Assembly (NCBI RefSeq): GCF_037860775.1
Contig: NZ_JBBEWC010000004.1
Location: forward strand, 434,001-498,000
Direction of reading: 5' to 3'
Length of the DNA stretch: 64,000 bases
Source: Emticicia soli
GTDB taxonomy: Bacteria > Bacteroidota > Bacteroidia > Cytophagales > Spirosomataceae
Part shown: positions 56,109-64,000 of the stretch, piece by piece
How the letters are laid out: the number at the start of each line of letters is the position of its first letter
Numbering within the stretch: position 1 is the first letter of the stretch
Translations under genes and position numbers: made by a program
Notes under the pieces: model-generated
What the model was told of the DNA's origin: nothing
Databases searched by the model: none
Seen by the model: the letters and a program-made list of their open reading frames with translations, nothing else

Positions 56109-56891
56109 ATGTTTAAAAGAGTTTTAACCCTATTTTTATGTTTGTTTTTTCCTACCAGATGGATTGCGGGTATATTAAATTCACTAGGGCATAACGTTCA
56201 TAAAGATTCTAAATTAGGATTTAATTTTCTTTGGATAAATGATAAGTTGTCTCTAGAAAAAGGAGCAATATTAGGAAAATTCAATTTAATAAGAGTAGAT
56301 TCTATTTTTTTAAAATCAAATGCTAATATTGGAAATCTTAACAGATTAAATGGGCCTATTAAATTTTATCTTGATGAGAGTTCAGGTATAGGAAACTATA
56401 ACTCTATTAGTAGATCTTCAACAAAAGGCGTTACATATAGCACCTCATATCTAAAGATTGGCAAGTACAGTAAGATTACAACAAAGCATCAAATCGACTG
56501 TACAAGAAGCATTTATATTGATGAATATTCAATTTTAGCAGGTTCACATACGCAACTTTGGACACATGGATTTATGCATGCAACTGAAGGGATAGAACGT
56601 ATTAGAATAGACGGAGAAATTGTAATTGGTAATAATGTTTATATCGGCTCACGTTGTACTTTTCAGCCAGGAGTCTTTGTTTCCAGTGGAATTACTATTG
56701 GCGCCAATTCTTGTGTTTCTAAATCTTTGCTAAAAAAAGGCATGTACGTTTCTCAACCTTTACGTTATATAGATACCGATTTGTCAAGTGTACGCCAAAA
56801 ATTAAATAAAGTTGAAGGATTTGAGACATTGAATGAAGTTTATGAAAAAACACTTCCTCCAGAAGCTACCGAGTTTAGAAAGGATTTATAA
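56109..56891 (+). CDS. Left-handed beta-helix (hexapeptide) acyltransferase-like protein
   Basis: A 260-residue protein with irregular hexapeptide repeats (LSLEKGAILGKFNLIR, IGKYSKITTKHQIDC, IVIGNNVYIGSRCTFQPGVF, ITIGANSCVS). These form a triangular helix that usually transfers an acetyl group to a sugar. An N-terminal hydrophobic stretch is present. It lies directly after pseI. The acceptor is not known. Confidence 0.72.
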   Translation: MFKRVLTLFLCLFFPTRWIAGILNSLGHNVHKDSKLGFNFLWINDKLSLEKGAILGKFNLIRVDSIFLKSNANIGNLNRLNGPIKFYLDESSGIGNYNSISRSSTKGVTYSTSYLKIGKYSKITTKHQIDCTRSIYIDEYSILAGSHTQLWTHGFMHATEGIERIRIDGEIVIGNNVYIGSRCTFQPGVFVSSGITIGANSCVSKSLLKKGMYVSQPLRYIDTDLSSVRQKLNKVEGFETLNEVYEKTLPPEATEFRKDL

Positions 56892-58176
56892 TAAAGAATT
56901 TCTCGTTTTTATTATTATATTTTTTGTTTCAAAGCTAATACCATTTATTACTCCACTACTTGCCTCAAACTTTCTAAAAAGAACGGAAGATTACGGAAGA
57001 ATTGAGTATCTTCTGAATGCGGGCTCGTTAATATCTTCATTTTTCTTGTTAGGCTTATCAAGTGCTTACCCCTATTTTAATATTACATTAAAAAAGAGCG
57101 TTTATAAGCCATTTATTTTGCATTTTAGCTTAATATTCTTCTGCTCTGTTTTTTTTATAATTACCATTTTACTTTTCCCGTCAGCCAATATCTCTAAGCT
57201 ATTATTTATTGGCACTATATTTGGCGCACAGTTATTGTTTTCTGCTATATTAAAATCTGAACAAAAGTCTTCTTGGGCAGTAATATTAGATGGAGGCATA
57301 TTGTCTATATTACTATGCTATATTTGTTATCTGTATTTTACACATACTGATTACTTAAGTGAGCTTGTTTTTTTATCATTGCTATTTTTATATTCGATTA
57401 TACTGCTATCTACATCTTTGTCTTTTTTAAGGAAGAAAAATAAAGATGTAGATAGCAATGTTACACATGAAAGCAACGATATTATAGATTATAAGAAAGT
57501 AGTTCTCTTTAGCTTTCCTGTTTTTATAAGTTCTCTCCTAATAGCTACTTTAACAACCAGTAATCGAGTATTAATTGAATACTTCTTAGATTTAAAAGCA
57601 GTTGCCTATTATTCATTTTATTTTCGTATTGTTTCTATTCTGGTAATTGTATATCAAGCTATTATGATTCTTCTTTTTAGAAAGTTATATGCTGAGCACA
57701 TTAGCAAATTAGATAAAATGTTCTTACAATTATTAGTATCTTTTATCTTTATTTCAGCCTTAATATTATTACTGTTCCCATTTTTTATACTGCCATATTT
57801 CAAGATATATCAAGAAACAAGCCATTATTTGTTTCTACTATTGTATATACTAAGTGCTCAAATGTTCTTTTGGATAGTAACAGCTCTTCTAGAAAATATT
57901 ATATATAGAGAAAAGGTAACAAAAACTCTGAATTTTTATCTTTTAGCCATAATACTATCCATTTTTGCTACTTGCTACTTGTTTGATCATCTTAATTATC
58001 TTTCCTTGATAACAATCAGTACTATCCAGTGTTTTGGCGTTTACGTATATTCAGAAATACAGATGTTTCTTATTAAAAAGAAAACTGATGTTCCACTTAG
58101 AAGAGTCAAAAGCATAAATAGATTTGTATTTCTTGCCACTACTGCTTTCATTATTTATAACTTAGCAATTACATGA
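56833..58176 (+). CDS. Wzx-like polysaccharide flippase
   Basis: A 447-residue integral membrane protein with about 12 hydrophobic helices and MATE/MOP-type organisation (FVSKLIPFITPLLASNFLKR at the start). It should flip lipid-linked repeat units across the inner membrane. The annotated start overlaps the upstream gene by 59 bases; ATG 56842 shortens this slightly. Confidence 0.78.
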   Translation: MKFMKKHFLQKLPSLERIYNKEFLVFIIIFFVSKLIPFITPLLASNFLKRTEDYGRIEYLLNAGSLISSFFLLGLSSAYPYFNITLKKSVYKPFILHFSLIFFCSVFFIITILLFPSANISKLLFIGTIFGAQLLFSAILKSEQKSSWAVILDGGILSILLCYICYLYFTHTDYLSELVFLSLLFLYSIILLSTSLSFLRKKNKDVDSNVTHESNDIIDYKKVVLFSFPVFISSLLIATLTTSNRVLIEYFLDLKAVAYYSFYFRIVSILVIVYQAIMILLFRKLYAEHISKLDKMFLQLLVSFIFISALILLLFPFFILPYFKIYQETSHYLFLLLYILSAQMFFWIVTALLENIIYREKVTKTLNFYLLAIILSIFATCYLFDHLNYLSLITISTIQCFGVYVYSEIQMFLIKKKTDVPLRRVKSINRFVFLATTAFIIYNLAIT

Positions 58177-59195
58177 ATGAACAAATATCTTTAAGAATAT
58201 CCTTCTTACGTTTTTTCTTAATAATTCAGGTTGTAATAATTCATAGTTATGGTTTCTTTTTAGAACCAGTTAAAAAAGATTATACTTTTTGGTTTCAGAC
58301 TTACTTCTCCAATGTTATTTCAAGGGTTGCCGTACCTCTTTTTTTTATAATTTCTTCATATTTATTATTTTTAAAAATAAAGAGTATATCCTTTCAGGAT
58401 TACAAAAGTATTATTAGCAAAAAAGTACTGACTCTATTTATTCCTCATATTATATGGAATTCCTTCTATTTACTTTTCTTCTATATAATTCATCAATTAT
58501 TAAATTACCCGTATCCTTTCCATTTTAATTCTTTAATTGATGCATTATGGGGATTATCAAGAGAACCCGTAGCATATCAATTTTGGTTCATCAGAGATTT
58601 ATTTACTTTAACATTATTTTTTCCATTATTCTTTTTTTCTTATAATTTCCTCAAAATAATCCCTACTCTTATTATGGGTGTTATGTGGTTATTTAATATT
58701 CCACTAAGTATAGGTTATTTATGGACCGAGGGGATTTTCTTCTTTATGGTTGGACATGTTTTAGCCCAAAATCAAAATTCACTAAAATATAGCAGTAAAT
58801 ACAGCATATATATTTATCTCTTATTAAGCGTTATAGATTTAGTATTCCAAGTCTTACAGTATGATTATAGTATGCCTATTCATAGATTAACTATACTCTT
58901 TGGTATATTTGCATTTTGGAGTTTATCAGATTTACTGCATCCCACTTTAATTTTAAAGAAAGATGCTGTTTTTAAATATGCACAATTATCCTTTGGTATT
59001 TTTGCATTACATCAGCCTATTCTTATTTCTTTTTTAAAAAAAATTAGCATTTATATCTCTACTAAAATTTCAGAAATTTTTCTAATACCATTATATATAA
59101 TTGCTATTATTATAACTGTTTTTATTTGTATCCAATTAACTTCATTCATTAAAAGAGCCTTTCCTAAAACAAGCTCTATTCTTTTCGGCCGATGA
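58173..59195 (+). CDS. Acyltransferase 3 family membrane protein
   Basis: A 340-residue protein with about ten hydrophobic helices. The N-terminus (ISLRISFLRFFLIIQVVIIH) has the conserved Arg and His region of acyltransferase 3 enzymes (OafA-like). A WFIRDLF segment follows. It probably O-acylates the polysaccharide. It overlaps its neighbours on both sides by 4 bp. Confidence 0.8.
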   Translation: MNEQISLRISFLRFFLIIQVVIIHSYGFFLEPVKKDYTFWFQTYFSNVISRVAVPLFFIISSYLLFLKIKSISFQDYKSIISKKVLTLFIPHIIWNSFYLLFFYIIHQLLNYPYPFHFNSLIDALWGLSREPVAYQFWFIRDLFTLTLFFPLFFFSYNFLKIIPTLIMGVMWLFNIPLSIGYLWTEGIFFFMVGHVLAQNQNSLKYSSKYSIYIYLLLSVIDLVFQVLQYDYSMPIHRLTILFGIFAFWSLSDLLHPTLILKKDAVFKYAQLSFGIFALHQPILISFLKKISIYISTKISEIFLIPLYIIAIIITVFICIQLTSFIKRAFPKTSSILFGR

Positions 59196-60547
59196 AAAAT
59201 ATTTGCTTTATCTCTAATTTCTATTTCACTTATTTGTGGCATGATGTTTCTAAAGTTTTGCAAACTAAAGGCTTTCGGGTTTTCTGGATAGTATCGAATA
59301 AATCTTACCATAATTTTTTAATTCAGGCAGGGGTTAAAGAAGAGAATATATTATATATTAATCGCGGCTATATATCTAAGCCGAATCAGCCTGTTGATGA
59401 TTTCCAGATTAATGAGCTTATTTATGGAGATAGAGTTCTTCGATTAGAAAAAGTGGATGCCGTTAATTATTTGACAAATATTCAGAAACCTATTTATGAC
59501 TTTCTTTTAAAAAACTCAGTATCAACAGTACTTGGAGAATTAACCTGGGCTCATGAGTTACTAATAAATAGAATTACAAGAAAAAGAACAGAACTAAAAT
59601 GCAGATTTATTTGCCCGGCTGTAACAAGAATACCAAATAAAAGATTTGTATTCTTTAAAGACGATCGGCAGTCTGAGATTTTAGAAATAGACAATAACGA
59701 AACAATTAACTTGGAATCTATTTTTAAAGTTGAAAAACCTGCATATCTGAAAAACAACGATTTAATATTAAATAAAAAACGAAGTCTAAAATCTAGATTT
59801 AATAAAGCACTTAGATTTTTGACAGGCAAAGACTTTGACCCCAACGATCCAGGACTTATTAGAAGTGGCTGGAATCGGTTTAAAATAAGGTCATCGGAAG
59901 AATTAAATAAAGAAACTTATAGGGCTTTTATTAGACCTATATCTTTAAGCACTTTTAATGACGAACATCCCTACATTCTTTATACCCTTCATAAACAACC
60001 AGAAGCTTCTATTGATGTAGTAGGCCGATATTATGAAGATCAAAAGCAAACAATATTAAATTTCTGGAGAATATTACCTCCAAACTGGAAACTCGTTGTA
60101 AAAGAACATAGTAATGCAATTGGTGATAGAGATGTTAAGTTCTATAAAGAACTAACACAATTTCCGAATATTATTCTGGCTAATGCTAATTTAGATTCAT
60201 ACGAACTCATTAAAAAGTCTAAATTAGTAGTTTCTATCTCAGGTACAATTGCTTACGAATCAGCACTTATGGGGTATCCTTCTATTGTCTTATCTCCAGT
60301 TTTTTTCAGAAGACTTAACTATTGTAAACATATATCTTTAAGTGAAATAGAAAACATCACTAACATAGAAGACTTAATCTCTGAAATTAAAAATAGTGAA
60401 GATAATAGGCTAGAGTTTTGTAAATATATTATGAAAAACTCCTTTAATGGGACTATCTCTGACCCTAATGCCACTCCCCATGTATTAGAACAAGAAAACG
60501 TAAATAATTTAGCTAATGCCATAGAAATTGCTGTTAAAAGTGCATGA
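59192..60547 (+). CDS. Capsule_synth-like GT-B glycosyltransferase
   Basis: A 451-residue cytosolic protein. The second half carries a pattern of the capsule-synthesis transferase group: LYTLHKQPEASIDVVG, LPPNWKLVVKEHSNA, LIKKSKLVVSISGTIAYESA, ALMGYPSIVL. It has a GT-B style and may transfer Kdo or a related acidic sugar, perhaps the nonulosonic acid made by the locus. It is longer than PseG (usually about 300 residues) and lacks that family's look, so it is not taken as PseG. Confidence 0.66.
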   Translation: MKNICFISNFYFTYLWHDVSKVLQTKGFRVFWIVSNKSYHNFLIQAGVKEENILYINRGYISKPNQPVDDFQINELIYGDRVLRLEKVDAVNYLTNIQKPIYDFLLKNSVSTVLGELTWAHELLINRITRKRTELKCRFICPAVTRIPNKRFVFFKDDRQSEILEIDNNETINLESIFKVEKPAYLKNNDLILNKKRSLKSRFNKALRFLTGKDFDPNDPGLIRSGWNRFKIRSSEELNKETYRAFIRPISLSTFNDEHPYILYTLHKQPEASIDVVGRYYEDQKQTILNFWRILPPNWKLVVKEHSNAIGDRDVKFYKELTQFPNIILANANLDSYELIKKSKLVVSISGTIAYESALMGYPSIVLSPVFFRRLNYCKHISLSEIENITNIEDLISEIKNSEDNRLEFCKYIMKNSFNGTISDPNATPHVLEQENVNNLANAIEIAVKSA

Positions 60548-61737
60548 AAAATTATCTAATATACTCTACTATTTTCTGTGTATTTGCCTCAGATAATATT
60601 TATTACAGAAGTGAATTCAATGAAATTGATATAAGGCTATATTATTTCATTTTTGCTATAAACCTTGTTATTCTTAGCTTAAGTGGCACGTTTGTAATCA
60701 ATAAAAAACTTATTATAGGTTTGACTATCCTAAGTATTTCTGGGTTTTTAGGCAGTGTTTTAGCACCTGAGGTTCTACCTAGGTTTTTAATGACTATTTG
60801 GGGTATATCTTTTATGAGCATATATTATTACGTTTTCTTTAGAAAGATTAATGTCTCATATATAGACCTATTTAAAAAATATGCTAAAGGATGCATACTA
60901 TTTACTATATTCGGATATTTTGAATTTATATTCTATCTTTTAAAAGATTCGAAATTCATACAATTTGACTCTTTCGCAACCGAAGCATCAGTATATTGTA
61001 CTTTAGTTTTGCCTGCTTTTTTTTATTACTTACAAAAAGTTATAAGGTCAAGAGAAAATATTCTGGAATTTATATGCGTTTTTTCCGGTCTTCTTCTAAG
61101 TTCATCGAGCTTAGGTTTTATTGGAATCTTATTTAGTTTTATGTTTTCAGTTAGAAAATGGAGACCAAGAATAATGATACCAATATTTGGTACAGTTTGT
61201 TTACTAGTCTATTTTGCCTATAACACATTTGAAAAGTTTCAATCAAGAGTAGATTCATCTGTTGCTATCTTACAAGAAAAAGAGGATTTAGTAAATATAA
61301 GTGCTTTAAACTTAAGCTCTTTCTACCTATTATCAAATTCGTATGTTGCTATTAATAGTGCTAATACCACTTACGGACTAGGTCATGGACTAGGTTCACA
61401 TTCAAATACTTATAAGAATACCATTCTAAACGTATTAAATACAGCTAATTTAGGCGAAGCCTATCAAAAAGCACCATTTGATGCTAACTCATTGTTTAAT
61501 AGAATTCTTTCAGATTTAGGATATTGGGGTATAGCTGCGGCATTCATTTTTCTAAGAAAATATCGAATAAAAGACCCTGGTATCCATCAAATTATTTCCC
61601 GCGCCATACTTGTTACTATTTTTTGTAGACTGATCAGAGATGGACGCTATTTTAATGCTGATTTATTTTTTTTCCTTTCTGGTTATATCGTAATTTATTT
61701 AGAAAAATATGGGTTCACGAAGAAGAGTATTAATTAA
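60544..61737 (+). CDS. Wzy-like O-antigen polymerase
   Basis: A 397-residue integral membrane protein with about ten hydrophobic helices and a long periplasmic loop (about 230-320, including NTTYGLGHGLGSHSNTYKN), the layout of O-antigen polymerases. Sequence conservation in the family is low, so topology and context carry the call. Confidence 0.75.
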   Translation: MKNYLIYSTIFCVFASDNIYYRSEFNEIDIRLYYFIFAINLVILSLSGTFVINKKLIIGLTILSISGFLGSVLAPEVLPRFLMTIWGISFMSIYYYVFFRKINVSYIDLFKKYAKGCILFTIFGYFEFIFYLLKDSKFIQFDSFATEASVYCTLVLPAFFYYLQKVIRSRENILEFICVFSGLLLSSSSLGFIGILFSFMFSVRKWRPRIMIPIFGTVCLLVYFAYNTFEKFQSRVDSSVAILQEKEDLVNISALNLSSFYLLSNSYVAINSANTTYGLGHGLGSHSNTYKNTILNVLNTANLGEAYQKAPFDANSLFNRILSDLGYWGIAAAFIFLRKYRIKDPGIHQIISRAILVTIFCRLIRDGRYFNADLFFFLSGYIVIYLEKYGFTKKSIN

Positions 61738-62812
61738 TTTATCAATGGTCGATAAAAAGCCGACAGGTGTCGGTAATGTAGCACTCAATTTTATCAACGA
61801 ACTTCAAAAGTACCCAGAGAAAGACAACATATTAGTATTATCGCCAGTAACAATAGAAAACAATACTATTCCACAAAAAAAAATCTCACAACTCGTTAGA
61901 AACGACAAATACCCAAAAATTGCAGGTTTAGCTCGCTTTCTTTGGAATCAAATCTTTTTTACCCTTTATGGATTAAAGTATGATTTATGCTACTGTCCAA
62001 CAACTCATGGAAGCCTTTTTTTAAGCAATCAAGTTATTACAATTCATGACGTAATTTCATTAAATTTCCCTAAAAACCATAAATTACAATCATTGTATTT
62101 TAAATACATTGTTAAAATCTTTGTACAGAGAGCTAAATATATCATCACTATATCTGAATTTACAAAGAAAGAAATTGTTAGATTTTATGGTTGCTCTGAA
62201 GACAAAATAAAAGTTATTCATAATTCATACGACAAGCAAGCTTTTAGAAAAATAGACTTAAGCAATCAAGACTTCTTTCTACATAATAAGCTAAAAGCTT
62301 TGAATAAAGACAGATTCTTACTAGTTGTTGGTGCAGCTTATTCTCATAAAAATATTGAAACTATACTAAAAGCCTTTAGCAAATCCAAAACTCGTACATC
62401 TACTGCGTTGGTAATTGTAGGTGGAGTAAATAACTACTTAGTTTCTTTACAAGAAATATGCAAGGATTTGAGAATAACAGAAGACGTTCTTTTTTTGCAT
62501 TATGTTTCTCAAGATGAATTGGTGCAGTTATATAATAAGGCTGATTTATTTGTGTACTTAAGTCTTTATGAAGGCTTCGGTATTCCATTATTAGAAGCAA
62601 TGGCTTGCGAATGCCCGATTTTAACTTCTGATATTGCGGTCTTTCATGAAGTATGTAAGGATGAAGTTATGTATATCGACCCCCTCGCAAGCGATGAAGT
62701 AGCCAAAGTATTAGATAAACAACATTCTAGAAAGAAATATTCGGCGAATGAAAGGTTCTCTTGGGCAAAATCAGCAGAAGTGCTTAATAGTGTCTTAAAT
62801 AAGTATAAATAG
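61709..62812 (+). CDS. GT4 family glycosyltransferase
   Basis: A 367-residue GT-B enzyme. It has TGVGNVALNFI near the start, the VVGAAYSHKNIETILKAF segment, and the nucleotide-sugar site YEGFGIPLLEAMACECPIL with the E-x7-E pattern. It retains the anomeric configuration and probably transfers a hexose-type sugar. It overlaps the polymerase gene by 29 bases. Confidence 0.9.
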   Translation: MGSRRRVLINLSMVDKKPTGVGNVALNFINELQKYPEKDNILVLSPVTIENNTIPQKKISQLVRNDKYPKIAGLARFLWNQIFFTLYGLKYDLCYCPTTHGSLFLSNQVITIHDVISLNFPKNHKLQSLYFKYIVKIFVQRAKYIITISEFTKKEIVRFYGCSEDKIKVIHNSYDKQAFRKIDLSNQDFFLHNKLKALNKDRFLLVVGAAYSHKNIETILKAFSKSKTRTSTALVIVGGVNNYLVSLQEICKDLRITEDVLFLHYVSQDELVQLYNKADLFVYLSLYEGFGIPLLEAMACECPILTSDIAVFHEVCKDEVMYIDPLASDEVAKVLDKQHSRKKYSANERFSWAKSAEVLNSVLNKYK

Positions 62813-62927
62813 TTTTGATGTAAGATAAACATCCTTCTCTATTAATTAATAGAAATACAATTGGCTTCAAGTCTTTTTTTGGAGTAATTTGTATTGTTCT
62901 CCGAAATACCGAATAATTTTCAAAATC

Positions 62928-63731
62928 ATGTTTGATATAGTAGCGAGTATAGTTCTTTATAATAACGACAAATCTATTGAAGATGCCATTAAAAGCTTTA
63001 TTAATACAGATTTAAGAATCAGGCTAGTCTTAATTGATAATTCGCCAACAGATAAATTAAAATATTTAGCCTCTGATAGCAAAATTGAATACATATTTAA
63101 CAATAATAATGTTGGATTTGGGGCTGGCCATAACATTGGGATATTGAAGTATATCAACCTTTGCAAATACTACTTAGTCTTAAACCCAGATATAGTTTTT
63201 AATAAAGGGGTCTTAGAAAAATTATGTAGTTATATAGAACCTCGTAAAGATATTGGGATTTTATCGCCAAAGGTTTTGTATATGGATGGATCTCTTCAGT
63301 ATGTATGCCGAAAACTACCTACACCAGTCGATTTTTTTGCGAAACGTCTTATACCTTCTTTATTTAAGAAAAGAATAGAGTCTTATGAATTCCGGGATAA
63401 AGATTATAATCAAACGATGAATGTTCCATTTATTTCCGGATGTTTCATGTTTATAAGAAGTGAAGCCTTAAAGAAAGTGGGTTTGTTTGACGAAAAGATT
63501 TTTATGTATACCGAAGACATAGACCTATCAAGAAGAATTAATAAGTACTATAAAAATATATATTATCCAGAAGTTTTTATTTATCATGGTTATGCTCGGG
63601 AGTCAGCCACTAATTTTAAATTACTTCTGATAGCAATTAAAAGTTCCTTATATTATTTTAGCAAATGGGGTTGGTTTTTTGATAAAGAAAGACAAAGTCT
63701 TAATATGACAGCAGGGAAAATATATGAATAA
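62928..63731 (+). CDS. GT2 family glycosyltransferase (rhamnosyltransferase-like)
   Basis: A 267-residue GT-A enzyme from ATG 62928; a TTG at 62889 adds 13 residues without support. VASIVLYNND, LVLIDNSPTD, NNVGFGAGHNIGI, LVLNPDI (metal site) and GLFDEKIFMYTEDIDL are typical of WbbL-like transferases. RmlA at the start of the locus would fit a dTDP-rhamnose donor, but the donor is not proven. Confidence 0.87.
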   Translation: MFDIVASIVLYNNDKSIEDAIKSFINTDLRIRLVLIDNSPTDKLKYLASDSKIEYIFNNNNVGFGAGHNIGILKYINLCKYYLVLNPDIVFNKGVLEKLCSYIEPRKDIGILSPKVLYMDGSLQYVCRKLPTPVDFFAKRLIPSLFKKRIESYEFRDKDYNQTMNVPFISGCFMFIRSEALKKVGLFDEKIFMYTEDIDLSRRINKYYKNIYYPEVFIYHGYARESATNFKLLLIAIKSSLYYFSKWGWFFDKERQSLNMTAGKIYE

Positions 63732-64000
63732 GATTAAAATTCTCTTAACAGGCGCATCAGGTTTTGTTGGAAAAAATTTTATAAAAGCCTTTAGTGATGA
63801 GTTCAGTATAGAACCTATATCGCTCCGCAATACTTCTATTGAAAATACTGATCTCAAAGGTGTTAATGCGGTTGTCCATCTTGCTGGAAAAGCTCATGAT
63901 TTAAAAAAAGTATCAAAGCCAGAAGATTATTACGAGATAAATACTGAGTTGACGAGAAAAATTTATGATAAATTTCTAGCTTCTGATGCATCGGTTTTTA
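63724..64000 (+). CDS. NAD-dependent sugar epimerase, N-terminal part (cut by window edge)
   Basis: Starts at ATG 63724, overlapping the glycosyltransferase stop by 8 bases, and runs off the window; 92 residues are visible. MNKIKILLTGASGFVGKNFI has the GxxGxxG NAD site of extended SDR enzymes, and VVHLAGKAHD follows. It is similar in look to WbpV-type UDP-sugar epimerases or dehydrogenases of lipid-linked repeat-unit synthesis. Confidence 0.82.
   Translation, partial: MNKIKILLTGASGFVGKNFIKAFSDEFSIEPISLRNTSIENTDLKGVNAVVHLAGKAHDLKKVSKPEDYYEINTELTRKIYDKFLASDASVF

Noticed and set aside
59192..60547. Candidate for the missing PseG
   Set aside because: It is 451 residues long and its second half shows capsule-synthesis transferase motifs, unlike the shorter PseG hydrolases.

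Overview
The window is AT-rich, densely coded DNA from a member of the Bacteroidota, most likely a Cytophagales-type free-living bacterium. The lineage call rests on family content: a PorP/SprF protein next to a PKD protein with a type IX secretion (T9SS) type B sorting domain, Bacteroidota-type type VI secretion genes (TssO, a short TssK), UpxY-like NusG, SLBB polysaccharide export, and thrombospondin-3/OmpA proteins. Species cannot be told from the sequence. No rRNA, tRNA, CRISPR array or insertion sequence was seen.

Layout. (1) 1-9251: the end of a subtype iii type VI secretion (T6SS) locus. A partial TssF and TssG on the + strand converge on a five-gene minus-strand operon: NTF2-like/repeat protein, large TPR protein, OmpA-type envelope protein, TssK and TssO. 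(2) 9440-15429: divergent from that operon, a + strand module with a PP2C phosphatase, a membrane Ser/Thr kinase, an exported TPR protein, a zinc-ribbon/FHA protein and a zinc-ribbon/kinase/FHA fusion. This matches the threonine-phosphorylation logic (kinase, phosphatase, FHA) that controls some proteobacterial T6SSs, here beside a Bacteroidota T6SS. (3) 15637-24212: an accessory island with two sigma/anti-sigma pairs, two tandem tiny lipoprotein units with nearly identical leader RNA, an exported metalloprotease fused to a likely outer-membrane barrel, and two lipoproteins with a matrixin fold that lack all zinc ligands. (4) 24302-31819: PorP/SprF, a 1135-residue PKD/T9SS protein and an exported, membrane-anchored TPR-CHAT protein.

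(5) 32519-35997: a GntR/YtrA-type operon (DoxX-like protein, ABC ATPase, ABC permease, GntR regulator, DUF2807-like protein) with a palindromic operator just before its first gene. (6) 36020-45237: mostly housekeeping genes: M28 peptidase, S9 oligopeptidase, OmpA/TSP3 porin, a secreted YD-like repeat protein, NadA, TadA and Mn superoxide dismutase.

(7) 45542-64000: a long surface polysaccharide locus, all on the + strand: RmlA, Wza-like exporter, NusG-like regulator, Wzz-like protein, then a pseudaminic-acid pathway (PseB, PseC, PseF, a GNAT, a sugar N-formyltransferase, PseI), followed by acyltransferases, flippase, glycosyltransferases, polymerase and a truncated epimerase at the right edge. 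PseG, the UDP-sugar hydrolase of the canonical pathway, is not in the window.

The strongest candidates for undescribed biology are the T6SS-linked kinase/phosphatase/FHA module, the duplicated leader-RNA/mini-lipoprotein units, and the pseudo-matrixin lipoproteins around the two sigma/anti-sigma pairs.
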